NCBI GenBank assembly: GCA_029546925.1
Contig: JAKPQM010000046.1
Location: 1 to 62,115, forward strand
DNA length: 62,115 bases
From: Actinomycetes bacterium
GTDB lineage: Bacteria > Actinomycetota > Coriobacteriia > Coriobacteriales > Atopobiaceae
Direction: 5' to 3'
Below are positions 36,440 to 46,145 of this stretch, in pieces. The notes under the pieces are model-generated. The model worked only from the letters and a program-made list of their open reading frames with translations, was not told the origin of the DNA and did not search any database. The position numbers and the translations under genes were made by a program. How positions within the stretch are numbered: position 1 is the first letter of the stretch; each line of letters starts with the position of its first letter.

Positions 36440-38443
36440 TTGATCGCCCTTGCAGATAAGATCTCCAAGTCGTTCGGTGCCCAGATCCTCTATACGGGAG
36501 CGACCCTGCAGCTCAACGCCGGAGAACGCTGGGCGCTTGTCGGACCCAATGGTGCCGGGAAGACCACGCTCTTGAAGATCCTCATGGGCGAGGAGAGCGC
36601 CGACGAGGGCACCGTGAGCTTCGCACGCGATACCACGATCGGCTACCTCGAGCAGGAAACCCAGATATCGGCCGATACGACAGCGCTCGAGGAGGTCATC
36701 GACTCGGCTTACGAGCTCAAGCAGACCGGGTACCTTCTGACCGAGCTCGAGCACAAGATCTCCATCGAGGGTGATGAGCGCGAGCGCGACGCCCTCCTCG
36801 AGCGCTACGGGCACGCCCGTGAGCGCTTCGAGCGTTTGGGCGGATACGAGATCGAAGCGCGGGCGCGTGCCATCCTCGGCGGCCTCGGCTTTCCCATCTC
36901 CGATTTCGATAGGCCCGCCTCCGAGTTCTCGGGTGGCTGGCAGATGCGCATCGCCCTTGCGAAACTCCTCTTGCGCCACCCCGACCTGCTCTTGCTCGAC
37001 GAGCCCACGAACCATCTCGACTTCGAGAGCGTCCTTTGGTTCGAGCAGTTCCTCTCGTCCTACGACGGCTCCGTCCTCATCGTGAGCCACGACCGTGCTT
37101 TCATGGATGCCTGCGTCACCCACGTCGCCTCGCTCGAGAACAGGATGCTCGTCACCTACACCGGCACCTACTCCTCCTATCTCAAGCAACGCGAGGACAA
37201 TCTCGAGCAGCTCAAGGCCAAGCGCGCTGCACAGGAGCGCGATATCGCCCATATGGAGGTCTTCATCGACCGCTTCAGGTACAAGCCCACCAAGGCAAAG
37301 CAGGTGCAGGAGCGTATCAAGCGCGTCGAGAAGATCCGCGAGGAGCTTGTCGTCTTGCCCGAGCAGAACAAGCGCGTGCACTTCGCCTTCCCCGCACCTC
37401 CGCGTACCGGAGACAGCGTCGTGAGCCTCGAGCAGGTCTCGAAAAGCTATGGCGACAACCTCGTGTACGAGGATGTCGATCTCACCCTTTACCGCGGCGA
37501 CCACGTGGCTCTGATCGGCCCGAACGGCTCCGGCAAATCGACGCTCATGAAACTCATCGCCAAGCGGATCGACCCCACGTGCGGCCGTGTGGAATACGGG
37601 CAGAACGTGAGCTGCGCATACTATGCCCAGCATCAGCTCGAGAATCTCGACTCCGCCAATACGGTGTTCGGCGAGATCGACAAGGCCGCCCCCGGTTGGA
37701 CGGGCGCGGAGGTGCGCAGGCTCCTCGGCGCCTTCCTCTTCCGTGGCGACGATGTCGAGAAACGCGTAAGCGTGCTCTCCGGCGGCGAACGTGCCCGCCT
37801 CGCCCTTGCGAAGATGCTGATCTCGCCCGATCCGCTGCTTCTGCTCGACGAGCCCACGAACCATCTGGATATCGATTCGGTCGATATCCTCGAGCGCACC
37901 CTCGCAACATTCGATGGCACGATCGTCTTCATCAGCCACGACGAGCACCTGATCCGCTCCATCGCCACCAAGATCGTCGATGTGCGCGATCACATGGTGA
38001 CCCTCTATGATGGCGATTACGAGTACTACCGCTTCAAGCGCGCGCAACTTGAGGCGGAATCAGCCCCTTTGGAGCCGGCCCAAGCCGCTGCGGGCAAAAC
38101 CCTCCGCGACAGGTCCGAGGCCGCCGACCCCGAGAACCGGCTGGCTGGGGGCGGCCGGAACGTCAAGACGCGCGAGCAGCGGCGTCTGGAGGCGGAGGAG
38201 CGGCAGAGGCATGCACGCGCCTCCAAGCAGACGCGCCATCGTCTCGAGGCCGTAGAAGCGGCCCTCGAACCCGCTCAGAAGCGCTATGACGAGCTCATGC
38301 AGCTTATGGCCACCGAGGAACTCTACCATGATGCCAAGCGCTTCGATGAATGCATGGCCGAGTACACGGCGCTCTCGAAAAAGATAGCGCTCCTCGAGGC
38401 GGAATGGCTCGAACTCTCCGAGGCCCTCGAGAACACACCTTAG
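36440..38443 (+). CDS. ABC-F family ATPase
   Basis: 667-aa protein with two ABC domains and no membrane segment. First domain: Walker A GPNGAGKTT, signature FSGGWQMRIALAK, Walker B LLLLDEPTNHLD. Second: GPNGSGKST, LSGGERARLALAK, LLLLDEPTNHLD. The interdomain linker has the charged KPTKAKQVQERIKRVEKI helix, and a C-terminal coiled coil of about 80 residues follows. ABC-F proteins act on ribosomes (translation factors or antibiotic protection); which one is unclear. TTG 36440 is chosen because AAGGAT is 7 bases upstream and homology begins at once; upstream codons lack similarity. Confidence 0.92.
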   Translation: MIALADKISKSFGAQILYTGATLQLNAGERWALVGPNGAGKTTLLKILMGEESADEGTVSFARDTTIGYLEQETQISADTTALEEVIDSAYELKQTGYLLTELEHKISIEGDERERDALLERYGHARERFERLGGYEIEARARAILGGLGFPISDFDRPASEFSGGWQMRIALAKLLLRHPDLLLLDEPTNHLDFESVLWFEQFLSSYDGSVLIVSHDRAFMDACVTHVASLENRMLVTYTGTYSSYLKQREDNLEQLKAKRAAQERDIAHMEVFIDRFRYKPTKAKQVQERIKRVEKIREELVVLPEQNKRVHFAFPAPPRTGDSVVSLEQVSKSYGDNLVYEDVDLTLYRGDHVALIGPNGSGKSTLMKLIAKRIDPTCGRVEYGQNVSCAYYAQHQLENLDSANTVFGEIDKAAPGWTGAEVRRLLGAFLFRGDDVEKRVSVLSGGERARLALAKMLISPDPLLLLDEPTNHLDIDSVDILERTLATFDGTIVFISHDEHLIRSIATKIVDVRDHMVTLYDGDYEYYRFKRAQLEAESAPLEPAQAAAGKTLRDRSEAADPENRLAGGGRNVKTREQRRLEAEERQRHARASKQTRHRLEAVEAALEPAQKRYDELMQLMATEELYHDAKRFDECMAEYTALSKKIALLEAEWLELSEALENTP

Positions 38444-38468
38444 GAAAGCCGCGGCCGCGCGGCGGCAA

Positions 38469-38514
38469 GGATGGCGGGCAGCGCCTTGCACATGCTCGGC
38501 GCTGCCCGCCATCC
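38469..38514. terminator. Bidirectional hairpin between ABC-F gene and glgA
   Basis: A perfect 17-bp stem, 38469-38485 with 38498-38514 (core GGCGGGCAGCGCC / GGCGCTGCCCGCC), with a 12-base loop. It lies between two convergent genes and can serve both, although neither side has a clear T-run. Confidence 0.75.
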
Positions 38515-38542
38515 GGATAGGAAAACCCCTCGACGAGAGGCG

Positions 38543-40372
38543 CTACTGGGTAAGCTCGAGATAGAGCCAGCGATACTGCTGGGCGGAGTTGGCCCACGAG
38601 ACGTCCTTCTCCATGTTGCGCCGAACCATCTTGTCCCAGTCTTCGCGATTCTCGAAGTAGAGCGTCTTAGCCCTGTTGATGGCATCATAGAGCAGGCCCG
38701 ACTCGTAGCGGTCGAAGGTGAAGCCGTTTCCGTCGTTCTCGTACATGTTGTAGGGCTGGACCGTATCCTTGAGCCCGCCCGTCTCGCGCACCACGGGGAC
38801 GGTGCCGTAGTGCATGGCGATGAGCTGCGTGAGCCCGCAGGGCTCGAATTTAGAGGGTACGAGGAGCACGTCGCTGCCGGCATAGATCTTGTGGGCGCGC
38901 CCCTCGTCGTACATGATGTTCGCGCAAACCTGGCCCCGATACCCGTTCTCGTAGGAGCGGAAGGCCTCCTCGTACCCGGCGTCGCCGGTACCCAAGACCA
39001 CGATCTGGGTGTTCCCGTCGATGAGGCCCGGTACGATGGCGCTTACCAGATCGAGCCCCTTCTGGTTGGTAAGACGCGAGATAAGGCCGATGACGAACTT
39101 GCCCTCGTCCTGCTCGAGGCCGAGCTCCCTTTGAAGGGCGAGCTTGTTGATCCGTTTCCGCTCGATGGCATTGGAGACGTCGTAGGGAGCCTCGAGCAGC
39201 TTGTCTGCGGCGGGGTCCCACATGTCGTAGTCGATGCCGTTGACGATGCCGCGCAGCTTGTGGGAGTGGTGCCTGAGGTGCGCGTCGAGGCCCTCGCCGT
39301 ACTCCCAGGTCTGGATCTCGCCCGCATAGGTGCCGCTGACCGTGGTGATCATGTCGGAATAGCTGAGACCGCCCTTGAGCATGTTGGCCTCGGTCCACGC
39401 CTGCTGCAGCGCTCCCATGTTGAAGACCTCTTGGGGGAGGTTCGACCAGTACCGGATGGTGGGGATGTTGTAGACACCTTGGAAGCGCAGGTTGTGGATG
39501 GTGATGACGGCCTTGGATCGCGCGAGGGGCGTGTCGTTGAACATGGTGCGCAGGTAGATGGGAACGAGGCCCGCCTGCCAATCGTGGCAGTGGATGACGT
39601 CGGGGATCCAGTCCATGTAGTTCAAGGCTGCGAGCGCTGCCTTGCCGAAGAAGCAGAACGTGGGGATGTCATCGATCAGGTTGGTGTAGGGATTGCCACG
39701 GGAGAAGAACTCCTCGTTGTCGATGAAGTCGTACACCACGCCATCCCATACGTATTCCATGATACCCACGTAGAACCTGCGTCCGTCGGAGCAGAGATCC
39801 ATGTCGAACGCGCCGCGGTAGACCATCTTGTCCTTATGCTCTTGCGCAATGCAGGCATACTTGGGAAGGATGACCTTGACATCGCAGTTGAGCGCCGCGA
39901 GGGCCTTGGGCAGCGCGTACATGACATCGCCCAGACCGCCGGTCTTGACGAACGGATAGCACTCCGAACCGATGAAGGCCACGCTGCGCCTGGGTTGGGG
40001 AAGCTCGGGCTTCGGCGCAGGCTCAGGTGCTGGCGTAGGATCCGGCACGGATGCAGCCTTGGGCTCGGGCTCTGTATCCGCCTCCGGCGGGACAGCGGCC
40101 TTGGCTTTGGGCGATGCCTCTGGATCCGCCTTCGATGGGGCAGCTGTCTTGGCCTTGGGTGCTGCTTTGGGTTTCGGTGCGGCTGCTGGCCCGGCTTTGG
40201 GCGCTGCTTTGGGCTTACGGGTCGCCTCGGCCTTCGGTGCGGCATCTGCTTTGGACTCGGTTGCGGGTGCGGACGTGGTCGCAAGCTCTTGGTCTGCGGA
40301 CTTATTCTCGGTTTTTTTCTTGGTCTTCCTCGCTGTCTTGGCGGTCGACCTCTTGGTCTGCTTCGCTGACAT
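38543..40372 (-). CDS. glgA: Glycogen synthase with Ala/Lys/Pro-rich N-terminal tail
   Basis: 609-aa GT5 starch/glycogen synthase using ADP-glucose. The ADP-glucose-binding motif is FVKTGGLGDV (K143-L147), followed by HCHDWQAGLVP and the C-terminal LVPSKFEPCGLTQLIAMHYGT. The first 128 residues are a low-complexity tail rich in Ala, Lys and Pro with repeated PKA/KAAPK units, basic at the start and acidic near its end; GT5 enzymes normally begin at about residue 129. ATG 40372 has a clear GGAGG, so the tail is probably translated. No other glg gene is in the window. Confidence 0.95.
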   Translation of the reverse strand: MSAKQTKRSTAKTARKTKKKTENKSADQELATTSAPATESKADAAPKAEATRKPKAAPKAGPAAAPKPKAAPKAKTAAPSKADPEASPKAKAAVPPEADTEPEPKAASVPDPTPAPEPAPKPELPQPRRSVAFIGSECYPFVKTGGLGDVMYALPKALAALNCDVKVILPKYACIAQEHKDKMVYRGAFDMDLCSDGRRFYVGIMEYVWDGVVYDFIDNEEFFSRGNPYTNLIDDIPTFCFFGKAALAALNYMDWIPDVIHCHDWQAGLVPIYLRTMFNDTPLARSKAVITIHNLRFQGVYNIPTIRYWSNLPQEVFNMGALQQAWTEANMLKGGLSYSDMITTVSGTYAGEIQTWEYGEGLDAHLRHHSHKLRGIVNGIDYDMWDPAADKLLEAPYDVSNAIERKRINKLALQRELGLEQDEGKFVIGLISRLTNQKGLDLVSAIVPGLIDGNTQIVVLGTGDAGYEEAFRSYENGYRGQVCANIMYDEGRAHKIYAGSDVLLVPSKFEPCGLTQLIAMHYGTVPVVRETGGLKDTVQPYNMYENDGNGFTFDRYESGLLYDAINRAKTLYFENREDWDKMVRRNMEKDVSWANSAQQYRWLYLELTQ

Positions 40373-40641
40373 TCCTTCCTCCTTTTGCCGAAGCTCATCT
40401 TTAGAAGGCCATCAGGATATATGTATCGTATCTGGGGAGGCACTACGAGCATCCATCGGTGAACACCGGGATGCGCCGCATGAGCGCACGACCTCACCAT
40501 CTTGGCAAGCGCACGTGAGCCTTTCTGCCGAGTATGAGGAATTATGCATAAGCCGATGCGCAAAACGACACGCCAGCGCTATGATAGGGAGGTTGTTCAT
40601 CTGGCCTCGCCGCTTTTTCGAGCCGCGAGAGGGGAGTGGCA

Positions 40642-41346
40642 TTGACCGGCATACTGACGGGCCCGTCTGGGCGATACCTTCTCTTGGCGATCAGCGTCGC
40701 ACTCGTCGCGCTCTCCGCCTCGATCCACGAATTCGCGCATGGTTGGATGGCGCTCAGATGCGGGGATCCCACCGCGAAAGAGGCCGGGCGCCTCACCCTG
40801 AATCCGCTCGCGCACCTCGATCCGTTCGGCTCGCTCGTGCTGCCCTTGCTCATGGCTATCTCGGGCATGCCCGTCTTCGCTGCGGCAAAGCCGGTGCCCT
40901 TCAATCCCCGCAGGCTCAAGAATCCCGCCCGCGACGAGGCGCTCGTCGCACTCGCAGGACCTGTCAGCAATATCCTCCAAGCGCTTGCCGGAACGCTTCT
41001 GCTCTATATCGAGATCACCTTCATCCAGCCGTTTGCACTCGAGGGAACCATAGGCTACGAGGTCTTCTACGCTATCGTCATCGTCACGAATACCTATCTC
41101 TACGTTAACCTGAGCCTCGCCTTCTTCAACCTCATACCCATCCCGCCGCTCGACGGGTCGAAGCTCCTCTCGCCGTTCCTCAAAGGCGAGAGCAGGCGCA
41201 TCTACAACATGCTCCAGGCATACTCCCTGCCCATCCTGATGGTTGCGCTCTACGTCATCCCGTCGGTCTTGCGCATCGATCCTCTGGGCTGGTATTTTCG
41301 GCTGACCGTTGAGAACGTCTACAACCTGCTGACCTTCTGGTGGTAG
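40642..41346 (+). CDS. Site-2 protease family (M50) membrane protein
   Basis: 234-aa polytopic metalloprotease homologue without PDZ domain. HEFAH in the first helix (SASIHEFAHGWMALR) and LIPIPPLDGSKLL in a later helix form the zinc site. Substrate unknown. TTG 40642 is preferred over GTG 40636, since GGGG at 40631-40634 is 7 bases from the TTG but only 1 from the GTG. The 269-base gap before it (40373-40641) holds promoter space for glgA and this gene; a -10-like TATGAT is near 40581. This gene commonly precedes scpA in Gram-positives. Confidence 0.9.
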   Translation: MTGILTGPSGRYLLLAISVALVALSASIHEFAHGWMALRCGDPTAKEAGRLTLNPLAHLDPFGSLVLPLLMAISGMPVFAAAKPVPFNPRRLKNPARDEALVALAGPVSNILQALAGTLLLYIEITFIQPFALEGTIGYEVFYAIVIVTNTYLYVNLSLAFFNLIPIPPLDGSKLLSPFLKGESRRIYNMLQAYSLPILMVALYVIPSVLRIDPLGWYFRLTVENVYNLLTFWW

Positions 41347-41348
41347 CC

Positions 41349-42161
41349 GTGTCGTATCGTGTGAGCACCCAGGCGTTCTCGGGTCCCTTCGACCTGCTCC
41401 TCCATCTGGTGGGCAGGCAGAAGGTGGCTATCGGCTCGATCTCGATCGCGGAAGTCGCCGACCAGTACCTTGACGAGGTCGAGCACATGAAGGAAATCGA
41501 TCTCGATGTCGCAAGCGACTTCGTGCTCGTCGCCTCGACCCTGCTCGATATCAAGGCGGCCTCGCTCGTTCCGGAACACGGGATCCGGCCGTCATCCGAT
41601 GATCTCGAGGACGAGGATGGGTTCGCCGACCTTACGCCCGAGGAGGCCCGCGAGGTCCTCATCGCACGGCTCATCGCCTACAAGCAGTTCAGGAACGTGA
41701 GCGCATCGCTGGCCGCGCGCATGGAGGCCGAGGCACGCATGGTGCCGCGTTCCATCGGACCGGATCCCGCCTTCCTCAACCTCATGCCCGACTTCCTTGC
41801 CGGTATCTCGCTCAGGAGCCTGGCCGTCATCTGCGCGGATCTCGACAGCAGGCGCGAGAGCCTGCTCCTCGAAGCCGAGCACATCGCCCCGCGCCGCATC
41901 CCCGTCGTTCTCACCGTGGTATCCACCGATCGCCAGCTCCGCGAGCGCGGCCGCATGAGCTTCACCGAGCTGCTCGATGGCCAGAACGATCCCGAGGCGG
42001 TCGTTGTCACCTTCCTCGCCGTGCTCGAGCTTTTCAAGCGCGGCCTGGTCAACGTGCGCCAATCCGAGGTGTTCGGAGAGATCGATATCGAGCATGTCGA
42101 AGGCGCCGAGGCATTCCGCATCGAAGACGGCGATTTCGATTACGAGTCTAACGGGGAGTGA
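41349..42161 (+). CDS. scpA: Segregation and condensation protein A
   Basis: 270-aa ScpA kleisin that joins Smc and ScpB in the condensin complex. The N-terminal motif AFSGPFDLLLHLVGRQKV and SDFVLVASTLLDIKAASLVP are characteristic, with an acidic middle and a winged-helix C-terminus (VTFLAVLELFKRGLVNVRQ). GTG 41349 lies 2 bases after the protease stop. The stop is 2 bases before scpB. Confidence 0.95.
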   Translation: MSYRVSTQAFSGPFDLLLHLVGRQKVAIGSISIAEVADQYLDEVEHMKEIDLDVASDFVLVASTLLDIKAASLVPEHGIRPSSDDLEDEDGFADLTPEEAREVLIARLIAYKQFRNVSASLAARMEAEARMVPRSIGPDPAFLNLMPDFLAGISLRSLAVICADLDSRRESLLLEAEHIAPRRIPVVLTVVSTDRQLRERGRMSFTELLDGQNDPEAVVVTFLAVLELFKRGLVNVRQSEVFGEIDIEHVEGAEAFRIEDGDFDYESNGE

Positions 42162-42163
42162 TC

Positions 42164-42895
42164 ATGCAGCGTCTGAACGGTCTTTCGGGTGATACGCTCA
42201 AAGGGGCCCTCGAGGCCCTGCTCCTGGTCTCGAGCGAGTCCGTCGCGGCAACCGATCTTGCTGCCGTGCTCGGTGCCGATCCCGGCGATACGGCAGCGGC
42301 CCTTGCCGAGCTCGCCGCCGAATACCTCGACTGCAACCGGGGCTTCCAGCTCCGCGAGGTCGCCGGAGGATGGCGCCTCTTCACCCATCCCGCCTTCCAT
42401 GAGCAGGTCGAGGACTATGTGCTCTCCTGGGATACGCGCAAGCTCTCCCAGGCGGCGCTCGAGACCCTCGCCGTCATCGCCTACCACCAACCGGTCACGC
42501 GCGAGGGCATCCGTGCCATCCGCGGCGTCAATTCCGACGGCGTCATCAACTCGCTGCGCGAGAAGGGGCTCGTTCGCGAGGTCGGTCGAGAATCGGATCG
42601 CGGCCAGGCCATCCTGTACGGGACGACGCGGCTGTTCCTCGAGCACTTCGGTTTGAAATCGCTCCGCGAGCTGCCCCATCTCGAGGATTTCGCACCCGAC
42701 GAGGACTCCAAGCGCTTCATCCGGGAGCGCCTCTCGGGCACGTCCTTCGCCTCGACGCTCGAGGATACGGTCGAGGATCTCGATGAGGTACGAGCGCTTG
42801 CCGAGGACAGCTATGACGAGGGCTTCGATGATGGCGATGATTACGACGAGCTCGAGGATCTCCTCGATGACGTCGAGGTTTCTTTCGATGAGTAA
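42164..42895 (+). CDS. scpB: Segregation and condensation protein B
   Basis: 243-aa ScpB with two winged-helix domains (ALEALLLVSSESVAATDLAAVLG; LSQAALETLAVIAYHQPVTREGIRAIRGV is the most conserved block). The last 40 residues form a very acidic Asp/Glu tail (DDGDDYDELEDLLDD). ATG 42164 has GGGGAG upstream. The stop overlaps the rluB start by 8 bases. Confidence 0.95.
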   Translation: MQRLNGLSGDTLKGALEALLLVSSESVAATDLAAVLGADPGDTAAALAELAAEYLDCNRGFQLREVAGGWRLFTHPAFHEQVEDYVLSWDTRKLSQAALETLAVIAYHQPVTREGIRAIRGVNSDGVINSLREKGLVREVGRESDRGQAILYGTTRLFLEHFGLKSLRELPHLEDFAPDEDSKRFIRERLSGTSFASTLEDTVEDLDEVRALAEDSYDEGFDDGDDYDELEDLLDDVEVSFDE

Positions 42896-43685
42896 TCCAT
42901 CCGACATCTATCCCATGCGCCTCCAGCGCTTTCTCGCGCGCGCCGGCGTCTCGAGCAGGCGCGGCTCCGAGCGCCTCATGACCGAGGGGCGCGTGCGCGT
43001 CAACGGCACGGTTGTGACCGAGCTCGGAAGCAAGGTCGACCCGCTCTGCGATGAGGTGAGCGTTGACGGCAAGGTCTACACCTTGGCGGACAGCCATTGC
43101 TATCTCCTCCTCAACAAGCCCGCCGGCTACCTCACCACCATGAGCGATCCCTATGGCAGGCCGACCGTTGCCGATCTCGTCCCGGTCGACGAGTATCCGG
43201 GCCTCTACCCGGTGGGCCGTCTCGATGCCGATACGACGGGTTGCCTGCTTTTCACCACGAATGGGAATGTGGGCCAGAACCTGCTCCATCCCTCGCACAA
43301 CGTCGACAAGACCTACATCGCCTGCATCTCGGGCTCGCTCTCCGAGACCGACATCGCCGCGCTCGAGCGCGGCATCGAGATGGACGATTGCACTGCAGCG
43401 CCCGCACGGGTCGAGGTGCTCGAAGCGGGCGATGAGCGCGTCTCGCCCGTGCGCCCCGAAGGGCTGGGGGAGCGCGAGCAGGTCGTCTCGCTCACCGTCC
43501 ACGAGGGTAGGAAGCATCAGGTCAAACGCATGTTTCTCGCTGTTGGCCATCTGGTAAAGTCGCTTCACCGTGCACGTTTCGGGCCGCTCGATGCCGACTC
43601 GATCCCCGAGGGTTCCTGGCGTCTGTGCACGGACAGCGAGATCGATGCCCTTTTCTCTGCAGCCGGTCTCGAGCGGGACGTGTAG
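42888..43685 (+). CDS. rluB: 23S rRNA pseudouridine synthase (RluB/RsuA family)
   Basis: 265-aa enzyme. The N-terminal S4 RNA-binding domain is RLQRFLARAGVSSRRGSERLM; the catalytic Asp is in VGRLDADTTGCLLFTTNG, and HEGRKHQVKRMF is the family-specific block. ATG 42888 overlaps scpB by 8 bases; family similarity begins about 10 residues later. The scpA-scpB-rluB order is conserved in Gram-positives. Confidence 0.95.
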   Translation: MSNPSDIYPMRLQRFLARAGVSSRRGSERLMTEGRVRVNGTVVTELGSKVDPLCDEVSVDGKVYTLADSHCYLLLNKPAGYLTTMSDPYGRPTVADLVPVDEYPGLYPVGRLDADTTGCLLFTTNGNVGQNLLHPSHNVDKTYIACISGSLSETDIAALERGIEMDDCTAAPARVEVLEAGDERVSPVRPEGLGEREQVVSLTVHEGRKHQVKRMFLAVGHLVKSLHRARFGPLDADSIPEGSWRLCTDSEIDALFSAAGLERDV

Positions 43686-43742
43686 CATGCACGGCCCCAT
43701 CTCAGCCATGGTAAGGTTCGCCCCGGAAGGAGTGATCGTCAT

Positions 43743-45290
43743 ATGATCGTTGCCATCGATGGTCCCGCAGGTTCGGGAAAGTCGACCGTCGCCAAAGCGA
43801 TAGCGAAGCGGTGCGGTCTCACGCTGCTCGATACGGGTGCCATGTACCGCTCATGCGCGCTCTTGGGCGTCCAAGCGGGCTTGGATGTCTATGATCCCGC
43901 CAACGCCGATGCCATCGTCGCCATCGCCCGCGCCGCCGAGATCAGCTTCGAGCAGCGCGATGAGGGGCAGGGTGTCTTCGCGAATCGCCAGGATGTCACC
44001 GCGCAGATCAGAACCCCCGAGATCGACATCGCCGTGTCGCCCGTCTCCGCCATCGCCGGTGTCCGCGAGGCCATGGTCGCCCAGCAACGCGCCATCGCCG
44101 AGAACTGCAATGTCGTCGCAGAGGGCCGCGACATCGGGACCGTCGTGTTCCCGAACGCCGATGTGAAGGTCTTCCTTACGGCAGACCCGCAGGCCAGGGC
44201 GCTCCGCCGTGCGGTCCAACGCGCCGGCGGGGATGCGGCAAAGGATAAGGACGCGACAGCCGACCAAGCCTCCATCGATGAGATCCTCGCAGATATCAAG
44301 CGCCGCGACGAGTACGATTCGACCCGCGAGGTCGCACCGCTCAAGCCTGCCGAGGATGCCGTGCATATCGATTCCTCGATGCTGTCGATCGACGAGGTCG
44401 TCGAGAAGATCCTCTCGCTCGATGAGGGACTCAAAGCGCTCGATGCGCAGAACGGGCCTTTGGATGCCACCTCGGGGATAGAGGGCCCTGCGAAGCCGTC
44501 TGGGCGTGCGAGGCCCGCGAAAGCCGAGAGGAACGCGGGGAAGGAGGAGCGCACCCTCGAGCGCATGCGCCCCTTTGCCCGTAACAGTTTCGATGACTAT
44601 TACGATCACCCTATGAGCGATTACCCGCTTTTCGCAAAGGCGTTCTATGCCTTTGTCATCATCGTCGTCGGCGTCGTGACCAAGCTGCTCTGGCCTTGGT
44701 CGGTCGAAGGCGTCGACAAACTTGCCGATAAGGGCAAAGGGCGCATGATCGTCATGAACCATGTCTCGGCCCTCGATCCGATCCCCGTCGTCATCTCATG
44801 CTGGATGCGCGGCATCTCCGTGCGCCCGATCTTCAAGAGCGAGTTCAACCTGAATACGCTCACCACGTGGTTCTTCTCACGTGTCGGCGGCATCCCCGTC
44901 AACCGCGGCACCGCAGACATGAAAGCGGTCCGGCGAGCCAAGGCCGCGCTCGAGAGGGGCGAGAACATCCTCATCTTCCCCGAGGGCACCCGCATCAAGT
45001 CCGACGATGAACCCGCGAAGATCCACGGCGGCTTCGCCTTGATGGCGCAGCTCGCCAAGGCGCCCGTCGTCCCCGTGGCCATCGTGGGCGCGCGCGATCT
45101 GCGTCCCAAGGGCGCGTTCATCCCGCGTCTCTTCAAGCGGGTGTATATCAAGGCCGGCGATGCGATCAGCTTTGATTCTCTCAACATCAAGGGCAAGAAG
45201 CAGCAGGTCAGAGCCATGGAGGAGCTTGCGATGAAGAAGGTCGCCGAGTTGCGGGATCACCTGCGCGCCAAGTATCCGGGGAAGATGTAG
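43743..45290 (+). CDS. cmk: Fusion of cytidylate kinase and 1-acylglycerol-3-phosphate acyltransferase
   Basis: 515-aa two-domain protein. Residues 1-228 are CMP kinase: P-loop GPAGSGKST (7-15), LLDTGAMYR, VAEGRDIGTVVFPNA. A Pro/Lys/Glu-rich linker (about 235-280) leads to a membrane helix at about 297-317 and a PlsC domain with NHVSALD (H340, D345), VGGIPVNRG and FPEGTR (412-417). The first domain makes CDP; the second makes phosphatidic acid, the substrate of cdsA, whose reaction uses CTP, so the fusion links nucleotide supply and phospholipid synthesis. No stop or frameshift divides them. Confidence 0.95.
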   Translation: MIVAIDGPAGSGKSTVAKAIAKRCGLTLLDTGAMYRSCALLGVQAGLDVYDPANADAIVAIARAAEISFEQRDEGQGVFANRQDVTAQIRTPEIDIAVSPVSAIAGVREAMVAQQRAIAENCNVVAEGRDIGTVVFPNADVKVFLTADPQARALRRAVQRAGGDAAKDKDATADQASIDEILADIKRRDEYDSTREVAPLKPAEDAVHIDSSMLSIDEVVEKILSLDEGLKALDAQNGPLDATSGIEGPAKPSGRARPAKAERNAGKEERTLERMRPFARNSFDDYYDHPMSDYPLFAKAFYAFVIIVVGVVTKLLWPWSVEGVDKLADKGKGRMIVMNHVSALDPIPVVISCWMRGISVRPIFKSEFNLNTLTTWFFSRVGGIPVNRGTADMKAVRRAKAALERGENILIFPEGTRIKSDDEPAKIHGGFALMAQLAKAPVVPVAIVGARDLRPKGAFIPRLFKRVYIKAGDAISFDSLNIKGKKQQVRAMEELAMKKVAELRDHLRAKYPGKM

Positions 45291-45293
45291 GCC

Positions 45294-46145
45294 ATGGCCG
45301 AGATCAGGGTTGCCGACAAGGCCGGTGCCTGCTACGGCGTCGAGCGTGCCCTCGAGCTCGCCTGGGCCGCTGCCACGGGCACAAGCGAGGAGGCCTTCAC
45401 CTTAGGTCCCCTCATCCACAATCCGCGCGTCGTCTCGAGCCTCGATGCCATGGGTGTGCATGAGGTCTCCACGGTCGATGAGGCCGCAGGCTCGATCCTC
45501 ATCCTGCGCACGCATGGCGTGACGCCCCATGAGGAGCAGCTTGCCCAAAAGATGTGCGCGCGCGTCATCGATGCGACCTGTCCTTTCGTGAAGAAGGTCC
45601 ACGTTGCCGTCGAGAAGCTCATGGGGGAGGGCTACCAGGTCCTCGTCGTAGGCGAATCCGGCCATCCCGAGGTCGAGGCCACGCTCGCGCATGCGCCGGG
45701 AGCGCTGGCCGTCTGCTCGGCCGAGGAGGCCCGGACGCTCGACCTCGGTCCGCGTATCGGCATCGTAGTCCAAACCACCCAGTCCCTCGCCACACTCGAA
45801 GCCGTGCTCGCCGTCATCGATGACGGCACGCGCGAGGTCAAGCTCGTCAACACGATCTGCGAGGCGACCTCGTCGCGTCAGGAAGACGCGGCGCGTCTGG
45901 CATCCGAGGTGGACGCCATGGTCGTCATCGGCGGCCGCAACTCCGCGAATACCACGCGCCTTGCAGAGATCTGCAAGGCGATCTGCGGAAAGACCTTCCA
46001 CATCGAGCAGGCCGCCGAGCTCCAAGGGGCATGGTTCGCAGGCGCCGCCTCGATCGGTGTCACGGCGGGAGCCTCGACGCCGTCCTCCCAGATCGCCTCG
46101 GTCGTCGAGACGCTCGAGTCCCTGACCCGGGAGGAGCGTCGGTGA
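45294..46145 (+). CDS. ispH: 4-hydroxy-3-methylbut-2-enyl diphosphate reductase
   Basis: 283-aa [4Fe-4S] enzyme giving IPP and DMAPP, the last MEP step. Cluster cysteines are C13 in GACYGVERAL, one in DATCPFVKKVH and one in NTICEATSSRQ; HGVTPHEEQ and GGRNSANTTRLAEIC are further blocks. It begins 3 bases after the cmk-plsC gene and overlaps the next gene by 4 bases. With dxr and ispG it gives three MEP genes in the window. Confidence 0.97.
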   Translation: MAEIRVADKAGACYGVERALELAWAAATGTSEEAFTLGPLIHNPRVVSSLDAMGVHEVSTVDEAAGSILILRTHGVTPHEEQLAQKMCARVIDATCPFVKKVHVAVEKLMGEGYQVLVVGESGHPEVEATLAHAPGALAVCSAEEARTLDLGPRIGIVVQTTQSLATLEAVLAVIDDGTREVKLVNTICEATSSRQEDAARLASEVDAMVVIGGRNSANTTRLAEICKAICGKTFHIEQAAELQGAWFAGAASIGVTAGASTPSSQIASVVETLESLTREERR

